A program made the translations under genes and the position numbers. The notes below the pieces were generated by a model. That model saw only the letters and a program-made list of their open reading frames with translations. It did not search any database and was not told where the DNA came from. 64,000 nucleotides of DNA from Chitinophaga niastensis (GTDB taxonomy: Bacteria > Bacteroidota > Bacteroidia > Chitinophagales > Chitinophagaceae): contig NZ_PYAW01000001.1 of NCBI RefSeq assembly GCF_003014755.1, positions 1,364,001 through 1,428,000 of the forward strand, in the 5' to 3' direction. Shown here piece by piece: positions 1-9,857 of this stretch (its first letter is position 1; each line of letters begins with the position of its first letter).

Positions 1-223
1 GTGGTAAAATATAATATGCTGTAGGCACATATTATGTAGTGCGGATTTTTGTGTAGAATGAAATAATTTCATAAACGTATATCTTTTTTGACTGATTTTT
101 ATGAAATGGGAAACAGAAGATATTGATGATCAGTTAGATATAATTGTGCCATCGGTGATGGCACAATTTGGCATTGTTCGTTCATCTTTTTATCCCTATC
201 TCCTTTATTCTAAAAAATAATTT

Positions 224-237
224 TGTACCAATCAGTA
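224..237 (-). promoter_or_regulatory. TetR-like operator, distal copy
   Basis: Read on the minus strand this is TACTGATTGGTACA, matching 13 of 14 bases of the copy at 370-383 in opposite orientation. The GGTAC half-site is typical of TetR-family operators. Position suggests it serves a gene lying left of the window, possibly the divergent regulator itself; that gene is not visible. Confidence 0.45.
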
Positions 238-367
238 AAGTATATATATTTACATCACAAACCACTCAAATGGCAAACAAAACAAGGGCGTCTTTGAGGA
301 CAACAAGTAAAAATCTACAGTGCTTTAACCAGCCTGTAATATGAAATCTGATTTTTTTATCATATTA

Positions 368-383
368 TGTACTAATTGGTACA
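368..383 (+). promoter_or_regulatory. TetR-like operator before the hydrolase gene
   Basis: TGTACTAATTGGTACA is a 16-bp inverted repeat (TGTAC...GTACA around AATT) broken by a single symmetric position. It lies 24 bp before the hydrolase start codon, where a repressor would block RNA polymerase. The second copy 145 bp upstream supports regulation of a divergent pair. The family assignment of the regulator is inference. Confidence 0.55.
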
Positions 384-406
384 GTATAAAATTAAAATAA
401 AGAAGC

Positions 407-1279
407 ATGAAAACATCCTCCACCCAGGTTTTATTTAAAACAGTTGCTATCAACAACCTCGATATCTTTTATCGCGAAGCTGGCCCAAAAGATGCACCGG
501 TAATATTGCTGCTGCATGGTTTTCCTTCCTCTTCTCATATGTACAGGGACCTCATTACTGATCTGGCAGGTAAATACCACGTGATAGCACCGGATTATCC
601 AGGATTTGGGTTGAGTAGTAGCCCGGCGCTCACTGCATTTGATTATACATTTGATAACCTGGCTATCATCATGGAACAATTCATTGATAAACTGGGGCTC
701 ACAAAATTCACCTGGTACCTGCAGGACTATGGCGGTCCTATTGGTTTCAGGATCATAGGCAAAAGACCGGAACTGGTAAGAGCACTTATTATTCAGAATG
801 CCAACGTATATGTAGAAGGATTGGGCCCTGATGTACAAAGGATAGGTGAACTGCAAAAAGCAGGAGACGAAAATGCTTTGCTTGCCGCCATTGAGCATAA
901 ACTCTCCTTGGAAAGCATAAAAGGGGAACATCTCTTTGGCGCTGAAAATGAGGAAAGGGTGAGCCCTGATAGCTACCAGCTGGCTCATTTTTACGTGGCA
1001 AGGCCCGGTATTAAAGAGATCCAGGTTGCCTTATTCCAAAATTATGGCACTAATTTCCCAAAATATCCTGAATGGCAGCAGTACCTGAAAACCCATCAGC
1101 CACCCGCTTTAATTGTATGGGGAAAAAACGACCGGATCTTTACAGGCCCCGGTGGAGAGGCTTATAAAAAAGATCTGAAGAATGCAGAAGTACATCTATT
1201 TAATGGCGGTCATTTTATGCTGGAAGAATATCACCAGCCGGTAGCTGCTTTAATAGACGATTTTTTAAACAGATTTTGA
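407..1279 (+). CDS. alpha/beta hydrolase, haloalkane dehalogenase/epoxide hydrolase-like
   Basis: A 290-residue cytoplasmic alpha/beta-fold hydrolase with no signal peptide. The oxyanion-hole segment HGFP is at residues 37-40. The nucleophile elbow is QDYGGP, with Asp107 as the probable nucleophile; an Asp here, rather than Ser, is characteristic of haloalkane dehalogenases and epoxide hydrolases. Asp242 (WGKNDRIF) and His269 (GGHF) complete the triad. The substrate cannot be read from sequence. It lies behind a TetR-like operator pair and 42 bp before gapA, so the two may be cotranscribed. A TetR-controlled hydrolase of this kind often deals with xenobiotic or reactive compounds, but that is inference. 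Confidence 0.85.
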   Translation: MKTSSTQVLFKTVAINNLDIFYREAGPKDAPVILLLHGFPSSSHMYRDLITDLAGKYHVIAPDYPGFGLSSSPALTAFDYTFDNLAIIMEQFIDKLGLTKFTWYLQDYGGPIGFRIIGKRPELVRALIIQNANVYVEGLGPDVQRIGELQKAGDENALLAAIEHKLSLESIKGEHLFGAENEERVSPDSYQLAHFYVARPGIKEIQVALFQNYGTNFPKYPEWQQYLKTHQPPALIVWGKNDRIFTGPGGEAYKKDLKNAEVHLFNGGHFMLEEYHQPVAALIDDFLNRF

Positions 1280-1321
1280 TTTTAACACCATACAATATTT
1301 GCAGCTATAAAAATATAAACT

Positions 1322-2332
1322 ATGTCTAACACTAAGATTGCCATCAATGGTTTTGGTCGGATAGGAAGATTATTTTTTCGCGAGATCTTTAATCAACAGG
1401 AGATAGAAGTTATAGCTATTAACGATTTAACAAGTCCGGCAGTACTGGCGCATCTGCTGAAATATGATACCGCGCAGGGACGATTTGATGCAGCTATAAA
1501 AGCTACTGCGGATGCCATTATAGTAAACGGGAAAGAAATAAAAATTTACGCAAAAAGAAATCCTGCTGAAATACCATGGGGAGCACATGCGATAGATGTG
1601 GTGTTGGAAAGCACCGGTTTTTTCACAGACAAATCCACTGCAGCGGCGCATTTACAAGCCGGTGCTAAAAAAGTAGTGATATCTGCACCTGCTACAGGCG
1701 ATTTGAAAACGATTGTGTTTAATGTGAATCACGCCATACTGGATGGCACAGAAAGTATCATCAGCTGTGCCTCCTGCACCACCAATTGTTTAGCACCGAT
1801 GGCGCAGGTGCTGGACGATTCATTTGGTATTGCTACAGGTTTAATGACTACCATTCACGCCTATACGAATGATCAGAATATCCAGGATGCGCCACATGCC
1901 AAAGGTGATTTGAGGCGTGCAAGAGCCGCTGCACAAAACATTATTCCTACCAGCACCGGCGCTGCAAAAGCAATCGGTTTAGTATTGCCAAACCTGAAAG
2001 GTAAGCTGGATGGTACTTCACAAAGAGTACCTGTTATTGCCGGCTCGCTGACAGAATTAACGGTTACTTTAAATAAAGAGGTGACGGTGGATCAGGTGAA
2101 TGCAGCCATGAATGCAGCTGCCAATGAAAGTTTCGGATATAATGAAGATGAAATTGTAAGCAGCGATGTAATAGGTATGGCGTACGGATCTTTATTTGAT
2201 GCTACGCAAACAAAGGTGTTATCTGCCGGAGGCCAACAAATAGTAAGGGTAGTGAGCTGGTATGATAATGAAATGAGCTATGTATCTCAGCTGGTGCGTA
2301 CGGTGCAATATTTTGCAAAGCTGTCTAAATAG
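1322..2332 (+). CDS. gapA: type I glyceraldehyde-3-phosphate dehydrogenase
   Basis: A 336-residue glycolytic enzyme converting glyceraldehyde 3-phosphate, NAD and phosphate to 1,3-bisphosphoglycerate. The N-terminal Rossmann motif is INGFGRIGR (residues 8-16), and Asp35 in NDLT favours NAD over NADP. The catalytic motif ASCTTNC places the nucleophile at Cys152, with base His179 in TTIHAYT. Length and motifs are full and ordinary. It follows the hydrolase gene by 42 bp and ends before a strong palindromic terminator shared with the convergent macroglobulin gene. Bacteroidota often carry more than one GAPDH, so this copy need not be the main glycolytic one. Confidence 0.97.
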   Translation: MSNTKIAINGFGRIGRLFFREIFNQQEIEVIAINDLTSPAVLAHLLKYDTAQGRFDAAIKATADAIIVNGKEIKIYAKRNPAEIPWGAHAIDVVLESTGFFTDKSTAAAHLQAGAKKVVISAPATGDLKTIVFNVNHAILDGTESIISCASCTTNCLAPMAQVLDDSFGIATGLMTTIHAYTNDQNIQDAPHAKGDLRRARAAAQNIIPTSTGAAKAIGLVLPNLKGKLDGTSQRVPVIAGSLTELTVTLNKEVTVDQVNAAMNAAANESFGYNEDEIVSSDVIGMAYGSLFDATQTKVLSAGGQQIVRVVSWYDNEMSYVSQLVRTVQYFAKLSK

Positions 2333-2356
2333 ACATTATTAAATACTGTTAAAATA

Positions 2357-2392
2357 AAAGAGGTTGGTATCAGATCTGATACCAACCTCTTT
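2357..2392. terminator. bidirectional terminator
   Basis: A perfect 36-bp palindrome (AAAGAGGTTGGTATCAGA and its complement), A-rich on the left and T-rich on the right, between the convergent gapA and macroglobulin genes. Confidence 0.9.
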
Positions 2393-2407
2393 GTTATGTC
2401 TTATCTG

Positions 2408-5400
2408 TTACTTTATTACTTCTACCCATTTGCCCGGTGTGAAAGCATGTATGGTATTGTCATACATCGCTTCACAGGAAGTGGCCGGCAGGTAATACCT
2501 GCCCAGGTAAGCTGCATTCAGCAACACGTTATAAGTACGTTTTTTGTTTTCTTCAATATTGAAGTAAGTATAAACCCTGTCATCACGTATATCCATATAC
2601 GTAGCCGGTGATGAATGGAAGGCACTATCGTTTTCCATCAATCTTGTATTGATAATTTCCCAGCCTGAAGGGAAGATCTGGGAGAGCGCCATTTGTTCGT
2701 AATAGCCCCGTTTGCCCGGATTGTTGATGGTAACGGTTGCCATAAAATCGCTGCCCTGTTTCAGTGTAGCGGGATCAACAGTTTTGCCATCGCGGGTACT
2801 GTAACTTACCTGCATGCCCAGTACATCAGGATTGTTGCTGGCAACAGGTTCCTGTCCGGCATCCGGTTGGCCTTGCAGAATGAGACGAACATATAATACA
2901 TTTTGTCCGTTATTCTGAAGGCTTACATTGCCCGTATTGCTGTTGAAGGTTATTGGTACCTGCGTAACAAAAGACTGCCCGTTTACATTGCCTTTAACCC
3001 CGTTTAATGTATAAGAGAAATTCATCTTACTACTGCCTTTATTGTTGCCGCAATATTTGGCGATTGCAATCAGTGAATAGGCCGTTGTTTGTGTACTGTA
3101 CCACTGGTCGTTTTGTGAGAGCTGTGCTGCAATCTGTTTCACTAATTCATTGGCCTGGTTACGCTGCCCCAGGATGGTGAATGTTTCCAGTATCATGGCC
3201 TTATCACGCAGGTCGGAACCAAAGGTGCCGCTCATTTGATTGTATGCTTTTACTTCTGTACTTAAATTATGTACCAGGGAATTGGCTACTTCCGGTTGGC
3301 CGGATAGTTTGTAAGCTGCTGCCAGTCGCCATTTGGCGGGAACAGATAAATACTTGAATTCCTTCAGTCTGTTCATGGCACCTAATTCCGGTACTTTTGC
3401 CAGTGCCAGCAGGTATAAACGATAAGCCTGTGTAAGATCGCTGCCGTAGAAGTTAAGTGTGCTGGGAGCCCAGGTACCGGCTTTATTACGCTGGTATTTT
3501 TTCCACTGATCCAGTACGCCTGGTGGCAGGGTATAGCCATGGGCCTGTGCTTCTATGAGGAAATTACCGCCATAGTTGGTACCCCACTCATCTGAATTGC
3601 CCTGGCCCGGCCAGTAGCTGAAGCCTCCATCAGAAGTCTGGAAGCTTTTCAGGCGATTGATACCAGCTTTTACATTGCGGTCTACTTCGGCCAGCTGGCT
3701 TTCTTTCAGGTCCATCAGCTGATTCAGTACCAGTTGAGGGAACACGCCGGAAGTGGTTTGCTCAATACATCCGTGCGGATATTCTATGAGGAACTTCAGT
3801 CGTTTACCCAGATTCAGCGAAGGAATGGTGGATACTTCCAGTACACCGGAGTTGGTGCCTGCCATGCCTACCGGGCTGTATGGTGAGTTCCAGCTTTTAC
3901 CGCCATCCAGCGTATATTCGATCACGTTAGTGATCACCGGATTCGGATTACGTACATTCAGTTCTACATCTTCTTCTGCTTTCTCGCTGCCGCTGGTAGC
4001 TACCACCTTGATTTTAGCTACACCTGTCTGTGGTTTTACTTTTACATCGAAGTATATAATCTGTTCTCCTGGTTGAGAGAAGGTAACCGTTTTGGTATGC
4101 TCACCTACTATCTCCAGCAATGAACTGGTGCTGAGCGTTACGTTAGCAGAGCGGATATTGGGTTCGAGCCCGAATACTGTTACCGGTAACTGGATTGTTT
4201 CAGATGGCCCAAGCACACGTGGTGCTGTAGTGAGCAGCATCAGCGGTTTTTTCACGGCTACCGCTTTTTCAGTAAAGCCGTATGCTCCCTCCTGACCCGC
4301 TACTACCATGGCTTTTACAGAACCGATGTATGGAGGTAGCTTAAATTTATGTGTTTGTTTTTGTCCGCTCTTCAGGTAAAAAGGTCCCATGTATTTTACT
4401 ACCGGCTTAAAGCGATTGGCTTTGGCATTACCCGCGTTTTTATTTAATCCTTCATCACCACCAATGCTCAGGATACGATCCATATCTGCGCCCCATGCGC
4501 CTATTACATAATCAAACAGATCCCATGTTTTTACTCCCAATGCTTCACGTGCATAGAAAGAACTGTGTGGGTCCGGCGTTTTAAAACGGGTAAGATCCAG
4601 TAAGCCTTCATCTACAATCGCCACTGTATAGGTCATGGGTTTGCCGTTGCTTTCACTCACGGTGATGCTGGCCTCTGTTTCCGGCTTCAGCTTTTCTGCC
4701 ATGGTGATAACAGGTTTCAGGATGGTACCGGGATCTTCTATAGAGATAGGAATGGTACCATACATGCGGATAGGCAAATCGTTGAGCGTTTGTGCGTGTG
4801 GTTGCAGCAAACTAACGTTGACGTATATATTAGGCGTCATGTTTTTCTCTGCCTTGAACTTAAAAGTGGTTTGACCTTGTTTGGTACTAACCCAGAAGGT
4901 TTTTAACACTTTGCTGCCGGATTCAATACTCACCAGCCCGCGTCCACCGGCGCTGCTGGGGATAGTGAGGGTGATATCGTCGCCTGTTTTATATTGCTGT
5001 TTATCTGAGGTAAATACCAGCATGGCCGCTTCTGCAGGGTTATCTTTCTGCATTCTCTCTGCCCATCCCGGCCAGTCGATATACACTGCTTTACCAGCGG
5101 TATGGCCACTTTGCAGGTCTTTTACACGTACGAGGTATCTGCCCCAGTCGGGAGAATTAATTTGCAGATTCCAGCTGCCTTTACCATTCTGCAGCGTTAC
5201 GGTTTCCTTGCGCAGCAGCTGGTTATAACTATCCTGTGTGAAGTTGGAGTAGTCGTTGTTTTCACCATCATCCCACCACCATCTCCATTTTATTTTGTAC
5301 AGTTCTACCTGTACTTCGCGGCTGCCTTTGGTCAGGTTGCCATTATCATCTACATCTACGAGGTCAATGGTATGTGGTTTATCCGTGAGCAACATGCCGG

Positions 5401-7996
5401 TAGTGCGATCACCCTGCGGCATGCGTAAGCCTGCATAGGAGGTGAAAGGATTGTAAGGCATGGAGAAATGATCAATGCTGAAATCGCCACCGGGTTCAAA
5501 TACTTTCACCTCAAAATTAGCTTTCAGTTGTCCCGGTGCTACTTTGCCCAGTTGAATGTCGGCATTCACGGGAGCAGTACCATTGTCGTTTAACGCACCT
5601 TCGAAGATGGTTTTATTTTCCGCATCAAAATGTGTTACCGGATCATCAAAGGAGTAGTCTGCAAAGTTTTTGAAGCTGGTGCTTTGCTGTACCAATGATA
5701 TATCTACTTTGGCTTTCAAATGCTGTGCAGTGGCGCCAAACAGCCACATGGCAGATAAGTTGCCTGTGGAGCTGCCTTTGGACAAAGAAGTATTGCTGCC
5801 AAAATCCATTTTTATTTTTAAGCGGTTAGGCTTCACTGTTTCAATGCGCACGTTTTTCTGAAACGTAGCACCACCAACTTTTACTTTGGCTACCCAGCTG
5901 CCGGTAGGATCATCAGGGGCTGTAGCGGTAGCAAAGCTGTAAAAGCCATTCAGGCTTTCATGCTGATTAATACGTTTGTATAACTGTCCTTTTGGATTAT
6001 ATAATTCCAGTGAAACCGGATGGTCCGGAGGTAATTTTTTCTCTTTATCTTCCAAAATAAAAGTAAGGTAAACAGAATCGCCGGGGCGCCATACGCCGCG
6101 TTCTCCGTACAGGAAGCCTTTGATACCATTTTGTACTTCTTCTCCTTTTACATCAAAACGACTCAATGGCAGGGAACTACCATCATCCAGTTTGAGGTAT
6201 CCCCTTTCATTTCCTTTTTTAGCGATGAGCAGATAGGGCTTGCGTTTCAGGTCGAAGTTAGCAAGGCCATCGCCATCACTTTTAATTTTCAGGATCACCT
6301 GGTTCTGATAATCGAGTAATTCAAGATCCACACCTATTAATGGTTTGGTATCGCGTATATCCGTTACCGCTACCAGCATGCTGTTATCATTTCCTCTTTT
6401 GGCAATGAGGCCAATGTTGGATGAGATGACGTTGCGGGAAGCCCATTTATCCTTGTTATAGTAAGAGTTAGAGCAGGCGTCATTGCGGCGATCCCAGTTG
6501 TATCCATATGGATAGTAGCTGTCGTAGCGCTGCCAGAAGGCATCATCGCTATCTATCTTATCTCCGCCATAATATCCTTCCTCATCTCCTTCTTCACCCG
6601 CACTTGCTGTTGATTCGCCATCTTTAGTGGTATCGGCGGCACAGGCAGTCATAGCATATGCTTTACGGAAGCCGATAGTAATGCGATAGATAGCGCCTGG
6701 TTCGGTACGCAACAGTTTGTCGAGGTCGAGAAAGAAACGATTTTTCTTGTGCAGGTTCACCGATTTATCGGTATCCAGCCGGATTGTTTTTTCTACTACG
6801 GGGCTGCCTACACGCCGTAATTCCTGGTTACCGTCCAGGTCGTTGCGCTGCAGGTATTGCGGTACATTGTTTTCGTATATTTTAATGATGGTAACATCTA
6901 CTGCGTTCAGATTGACGGCTTCAAACGGCATTACCAGTTTGTTGCTTTCCGGCAGGATCACACCTTTGCCGGGAATATTTACAGCTGGCAGGGTGTTTTC
7001 AAAATTTACGTTAGCGCTGAATGTTTTGCCCAGGCGCTTATCCGTGATGTTTATAACACCTTCATTTACGATGGCGGTAAAACTTCCTTCCAGTCTGGTG
7101 GGGGTATATACTTTTACTTCGCTGCCATCTACGGTATAGCGCAGATCGCTTTGTCCGCTGATGCCGATCAGGCCTTCCAGTGTTTGCGCCATACTCACGG
7201 GATCAGAGAATTGTACCAGCAGGTGTTGTTCCGGATCTGACATGGCTTTAACATCCAGTACTTTGAAATCCCCTACTGCGGGCACTTCTATCGTTTTTTT
7301 ACCGGAATTATTCACATTTAGTGCGTCGCCGTTCCAGCTCAGTTCCAGGTTGCGGGAAGCAGTGTTGCGCACAATATTGGCGACTGTAAATTTAGATGTA
7401 CGTTCAGCTGCATTGTGCTGCCAGGTAATGGGAATGTTGTTACCGCCGTATTGTGCCGTCAGTATTTTTTCGATGGCCTGGGGATTTTCCACATCAGCGG
7501 TATAAATAGCGCCGGTGTAGGTCATGCGATCCAGTGTAGTATTGGTGCTGGCTTTCAGGCCGAAATTATCTACAGAGAAGGAAGGCTTGATGATCTTGAA
7601 CTCAAAATCAAATGATTTAAGTTCTTTGGGCACTTCCATGATTTTACCCAGCTTAAAGGTAGCCTCGTAGGTTTTACCGGGCTGTAGGTTTTCATCAGGT
7701 CTGAATTCAATGGTAGTGGCATCTACCCAAAATGATTTCCCTTTTATAGACGGAGAAAATTCGAACACTTCTTTTTCCAGTGCTTCATTCTGCGTATGTG
7801 TTACGTTAACCTGTCCGTTAAGGTGAACACGGATAGCGCTTTGTTTGGAGATGATACCCGCCGTATATGCCTCAATGTATTTGGCAAATTGGGGGTTCAT
7901 TTCTTTTTTTGTGGTGCGGCAACCGCTGAATATCGACAGGGCGGCCAGACAAACAATTAATGCTGCTACAGCAAAAAGCCGTTTTGTTAGGTGCAT
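2408..7996 (-). CDS. alpha-2-macroglobulin family lipoprotein
   Basis: A 1,862-residue bacterial alpha-2-macroglobulin, a suicide inhibitor that traps attacking proteases. The N-terminus has a signal sequence ending in the lipobox FSGC at about residue 26, so it is lipid-anchored, probably in the periplasm. The C-terminal half contains the thioester motif GCIEQ, with Cys1410 as the reactive cysteine, followed by an alpha-helical complement-like domain with SDGGFSYWPG. In proteobacteria this family is usually paired with penicillin-binding protein 1C, which would reseal damaged wall; no pbpC is present here. It is monocistronic: convergent with gapA on one side and separated from the ABC gene by a long inverted repeat on the other. 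Confidence 0.93.
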   Translation of the reverse strand: MHLTKRLFAVAALIVCLAALSIFSGCRTTKKEMNPQFAKYIEAYTAGIISKQSAIRVHLNGQVNVTHTQNEALEKEVFEFSPSIKGKSFWVDATTIEFRPDENLQPGKTYEATFKLGKIMEVPKELKSFDFEFKIIKPSFSVDNFGLKASTNTTLDRMTYTGAIYTADVENPQAIEKILTAQYGGNNIPITWQHNAAERTSKFTVANIVRNTASRNLELSWNGDALNVNNSGKKTIEVPAVGDFKVLDVKAMSDPEQHLLVQFSDPVSMAQTLEGLIGISGQSDLRYTVDGSEVKVYTPTRLEGSFTAIVNEGVINITDKRLGKTFSANVNFENTLPAVNIPGKGVILPESNKLVMPFEAVNLNAVDVTIIKIYENNVPQYLQRNDLDGNQELRRVGSPVVEKTIRLDTDKSVNLHKKNRFFLDLDKLLRTEPGAIYRITIGFRKAYAMTACAADTTKDGESTASAGEEGDEEGYYGGDKIDSDDAFWQRYDSYYPYGYNWDRRNDACSNSYYNKDKWASRNVISSNIGLIAKRGNDNSMLVAVTDIRDTKPLIGVDLELLDYQNQVILKIKSDGDGLANFDLKRKPYLLIAKKGNERGYLKLDDGSSLPLSRFDVKGEEVQNGIKGFLYGERGVWRPGDSVYLTFILEDKEKKLPPDHPVSLELYNPKGQLYKRINQHESLNGFYSFATATAPDDPTGSWVAKVKVGGATFQKNVRIETVKPNRLKIKMDFGSNTSLSKGSSTGNLSAMWLFGATAQHLKAKVDISLVQQSTSFKNFADYSFDDPVTHFDAENKTIFEGALNDNGTAPVNADIQLGKVAPGQLKANFEVKVFEPGGDFSIDHFSMPYNPFTSYAGLRMPQGDRTTGMLLTDKPHTIDLVDVDDNGNLTKGSREVQVELYKIKWRWWWDDGENNDYSNFTQDSYNQLLRKETVTLQNGKGSWNLQINSPDWGRYLVRVKDLQSGHTAGKAVYIDWPGWAERMQKDNPAEAAMLVFTSDKQQYKTGDDITLTIPSSAGGRGLVSIESGSKVLKTFWVSTKQGQTTFKFKAEKNMTPNIYVNVSLLQPHAQTLNDLPIRMYGTIPISIEDPGTILKPVITMAEKLKPETEASITVSESNGKPMTYTVAIVDEGLLDLTRFKTPDPHSSFYAREALGVKTWDLFDYVIGAWGADMDRILSIGGDEGLNKNAGNAKANRFKPVVKYMGPFYLKSGQKQTHKFKLPPYIGSVKAMVVAGQEGAYGFTEKAVAVKKPLMLLTTAPRVLGPSETIQLPVTVFGLEPNIRSANVTLSTSSLLEIVGEHTKTVTFSQPGEQIIYFDVKVKPQTGVAKIKVVATSGSEKAEEDVELNVRNPNPVITNVIEYTLDGGKSWNSPYSPVGMAGTNSGVLEVSTIPSLNLGKRLKFLIEYPHGCIEQTTSGVFPQLVLNQLMDLKESQLAEVDRNVKAGINRLKSFQTSDGGFSYWPGQGNSDEWGTNYGGNFLIEAQAHGYTLPPGVLDQWKKYQRNKAGTWAPSTLNFYGSDLTQAYRLYLLALAKVPELGAMNRLKEFKYLSVPAKWRLAAAYKLSGQPEVANSLVHNLSTEVKAYNQMSGTFGSDLRDKAMILETFTILGQRNQANELVKQIAAQLSQNDQWYSTQTTAYSLIAIAKYCGNNKGSSKMNFSYTLNGVKGNVNGQSFVTQVPITFNSNTGNVSLQNNGQNVLYVRLILQGQPDAGQEPVASNNPDVLGMQVSYSTRDGKTVDPATLKQGSDFMATVTINNPGKRGYYEQMALSQIFPSGWEIINTRLMENDSAFHSSPATYMDIRDDRVYTYFNIEENKKRTYNVLLNAAYLGRYYLPATSCEAMYDNTIHAFTPGKWVEVIK

Positions 7997-8065
7997 TAGG
8001 AAAGAAGATTAGGGTGATTAACTATTAAGTGCGAATGTCGGGAAAATTTCTGAACTGTGTTGGGC

Positions 8066-8262
8066 GGCCTTCGGCCGATTTTGTCTTTCTCAGGATTATG
8101 CTGATTAAGATGATTATGCTGATTTTATTTTCTTCATAGATAGATTCAAATCCGATTTCAATAACCATATTAAAATCAGATAAGCATCTTTAGTAAAGAA
8201 AAATAAAATCAGGATAATCATCTTAATCAGCATAATCCTGTGAAAGACAATGGCCGAAGGCC
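8066..8262. repeat. long intergenic inverted repeat, copy A
   Basis: An inverted repeat of about 197 bp with arms of roughly 55-70 bp and only a few mismatches. Each end carries a mini-hairpin cap (GGCCTTCGGCC left, GGCCGAAGGCC right), then TTGTCTTTC and an AGGATTATGC-type 9-nt tandem block, then an AT-rich tract. The spacer is about 60 nt. It contains no ORF and lies between two minus-strand genes. It belongs to the family also seen at 14540, 16164, 21364, 28114, 51718 and 54566. Confidence 0.9.
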
Positions 8263-8273
8263 ATCGCATACAC

Positions 8274-9764
8274 TTATACCATTTGCCCTTTACTCAATCG
8301 AATAAACTTATTAACGCAATCAGGGAGTTCTTCTTCGTAATGTGTTACATAGATAAGTGTAACGGGCATATGGTCACACAGCTGTTCTATTACTTTTTTG
8401 AAATGTAGTTTTTGTTGCGCATCGAGTCCCTGGCAAGGTTCATCAAAGATGAGCAGTGGCGGATTTTTAACCAGGGCACGGGCCAGTAGTGTAAGGCGTT
8501 GAGCGCTTTCAGGTACCTGTTTAAAAGGTGTTTGTTCGTGTGCGGCAACGCCCAGGATGCTCATCCAGTCTTTGGCTACCTGTTGCTGCTCCGGTGTGGC
8601 CGGGCGTGTGCTGCCTATGATGTCGGAGAAGCCGGAACATACTACCTGTAAACAGTTATCGCGGGAAGTGAAGTATTGATGTAATTCGGGAGATACAAAC
8701 CCTATCTTTTTCTTGATATCCCAGATGCTTTCTCCGCTACCACGTTTGCGGCCGAATAGCCATAGTTTGTTGGCATATGCCTGTGGGTTATCTCCGTTGA
8801 TTAAACTGAGTAAGGTAGATTTACCAGCGCCATTGGGGCCCAGTAGTGCCCATTTTTCATTTGGCTGAATGGTCCAGTTGATGCCTTGCAGAATAGTGTT
8901 TTCGCCATATTTTACATGGATATCTTCCATGCACACAATGTTGTCAAAATGAGTGTGGGTACTATTTTGCACCAGTGCCGCAATTTTATCTGTTTCTATT
9001 TCCGGTAACACAATATCAGGTTGTACCGGCAAGGGTAGCTTTGCAAATTCGCTGCGTGTATGCTTGCCAGTTATAGCGCCATCTTCCAGTGTGAGTACAT
9101 GTGTAATATGATCAGGAATTTCATGGGGAGCGGTGGCCAGTAATACCGTGGTGCCGCCGGCAATGATTTCATTGATCATATGGCTGAAGTCCTTACGGGC
9201 CTGTATATCCAAGCCAATGTAGGGGTTGTCCAGCATCAGCAGCTGTGGCCTTTGGAGGAGGGCGCGCGCAATCATTACGCGGCGTGTTTCGCCATTGGAT
9301 AATTTGATGAGCCGTTTCTCCATAAGCGGTGCTATACGCAGGGGCGATACCAGTGCCGGCACATCTTTTATCTCCAGGTATTCCATTACTGTGGGAGAAT
9401 TTTCAGCGTCCATGCTGTTGAAGCGCTGCTGGTAATAGAAGTCGGTGGTGGTATTGGAGAGGTTGCGGAAGGTATGATGATGGCCTACCATAGCCACCAG
9501 GTTACGGTAGTTGAAATAGGGATCTGTAGTAATATTATGCTGGCGCCATTCGTCATAAAAATGATGATGAATGCTACCGTTGATAATATTGAATTTACCG
9601 AGGATGGTATTCAGGAGGGCTGTCTTACCTGCGCCACTGGGGCCGGTGATAGCCCACTGTTCTCCTTTTGTGATCTGCCAGCTGAGGGTATTGAATAATG
9701 TTTTGTCGAGATACCTTACGGTAATATGTTCCAATGAGAGGAACGGTGTTTGTTTGTCTGCCAT
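8274..9764 (-). CDS. ModF-like protein with two ABC ATPase domains
   Basis: A 496-residue protein with tandem ABC cassettes and no membrane segment, the architecture and size of ModF/PhrA. Start chosen at the ATG at 9764; an in-frame GTG lies three codons earlier. Domain 1 has Walker A GPSGAGKT (41-48), signature LSNGE (155-159) and Walker B LLMLDNP, where Asn180 replaces the usual catalytic Glu. Domain 2 has Walker A GPNGAGKS (from 309), a degenerate signature (PESAQ) and intact Walker B FDEP. The domains are therefore asymmetric, probably with one competent and one degenerate ATP site. The molybdenum link of ModF is by homology only; no modABC genes are nearby. It is divergent from elaA. 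Confidence 0.82.
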   Translation of the reverse strand: MADKQTPFLSLEHITVRYLDKTLFNTLSWQITKGEQWAITGPSGAGKTALLNTILGKFNIINGSIHHHFYDEWRQHNITTDPYFNYRNLVAMVGHHHTFRNLSNTTTDFYYQQRFNSMDAENSPTVMEYLEIKDVPALVSPLRIAPLMEKRLIKLSNGETRRVMIARALLQRPQLLMLDNPYIGLDIQARKDFSHMINEIIAGGTTVLLATAPHEIPDHITHVLTLEDGAITGKHTRSEFAKLPLPVQPDIVLPEIETDKIAALVQNSTHTHFDNIVCMEDIHVKYGENTILQGINWTIQPNEKWALLGPNGAGKSTLLSLINGDNPQAYANKLWLFGRKRGSGESIWDIKKKIGFVSPELHQYFTSRDNCLQVVCSGFSDIIGSTRPATPEQQQVAKDWMSILGVAAHEQTPFKQVPESAQRLTLLARALVKNPPLLIFDEPCQGLDAQQKLHFKKVIEQLCDHMPVTLIYVTHYEEELPDCVNKFIRLSKGQMV

Positions 9765-9857
9765 AATATGCACGATTGGGCTAAATATTCATCTATCGGC
9801 TATAAAATTAGCAGTATTCTTGAAAGCTTCCAGTAAATTTACATCAAAGCTGCCTAT

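Larger units (their letters stand above)
1..406. other. left-edge intergenic region
   Basis: I see no convincing gene here. It holds a perfect 11-bp stem hairpin at 143-167 (ATTGTGCCATC, loop GGT) without a T-tract, probably the 3' end of a transcript from outside the window or a structured spacer. It also holds two copies of a TetR-like operator at 224-237 and 368-383, annotated separately. A 39-codon ATG frame at 101-220 runs through the hairpin and has no family resemblance. Confidence 0.5.

Noticed and set aside
431..988. 185-codon minus-strand frame opposite the hydrolase
   Set aside because: Shadow of the real gene; rich in Cys/His/Phe runs with no family resemblance.
8066..8262. Insertion sequence
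   Set aside because: No transposase frame in this or any other copy; at best a non-autonomous element.
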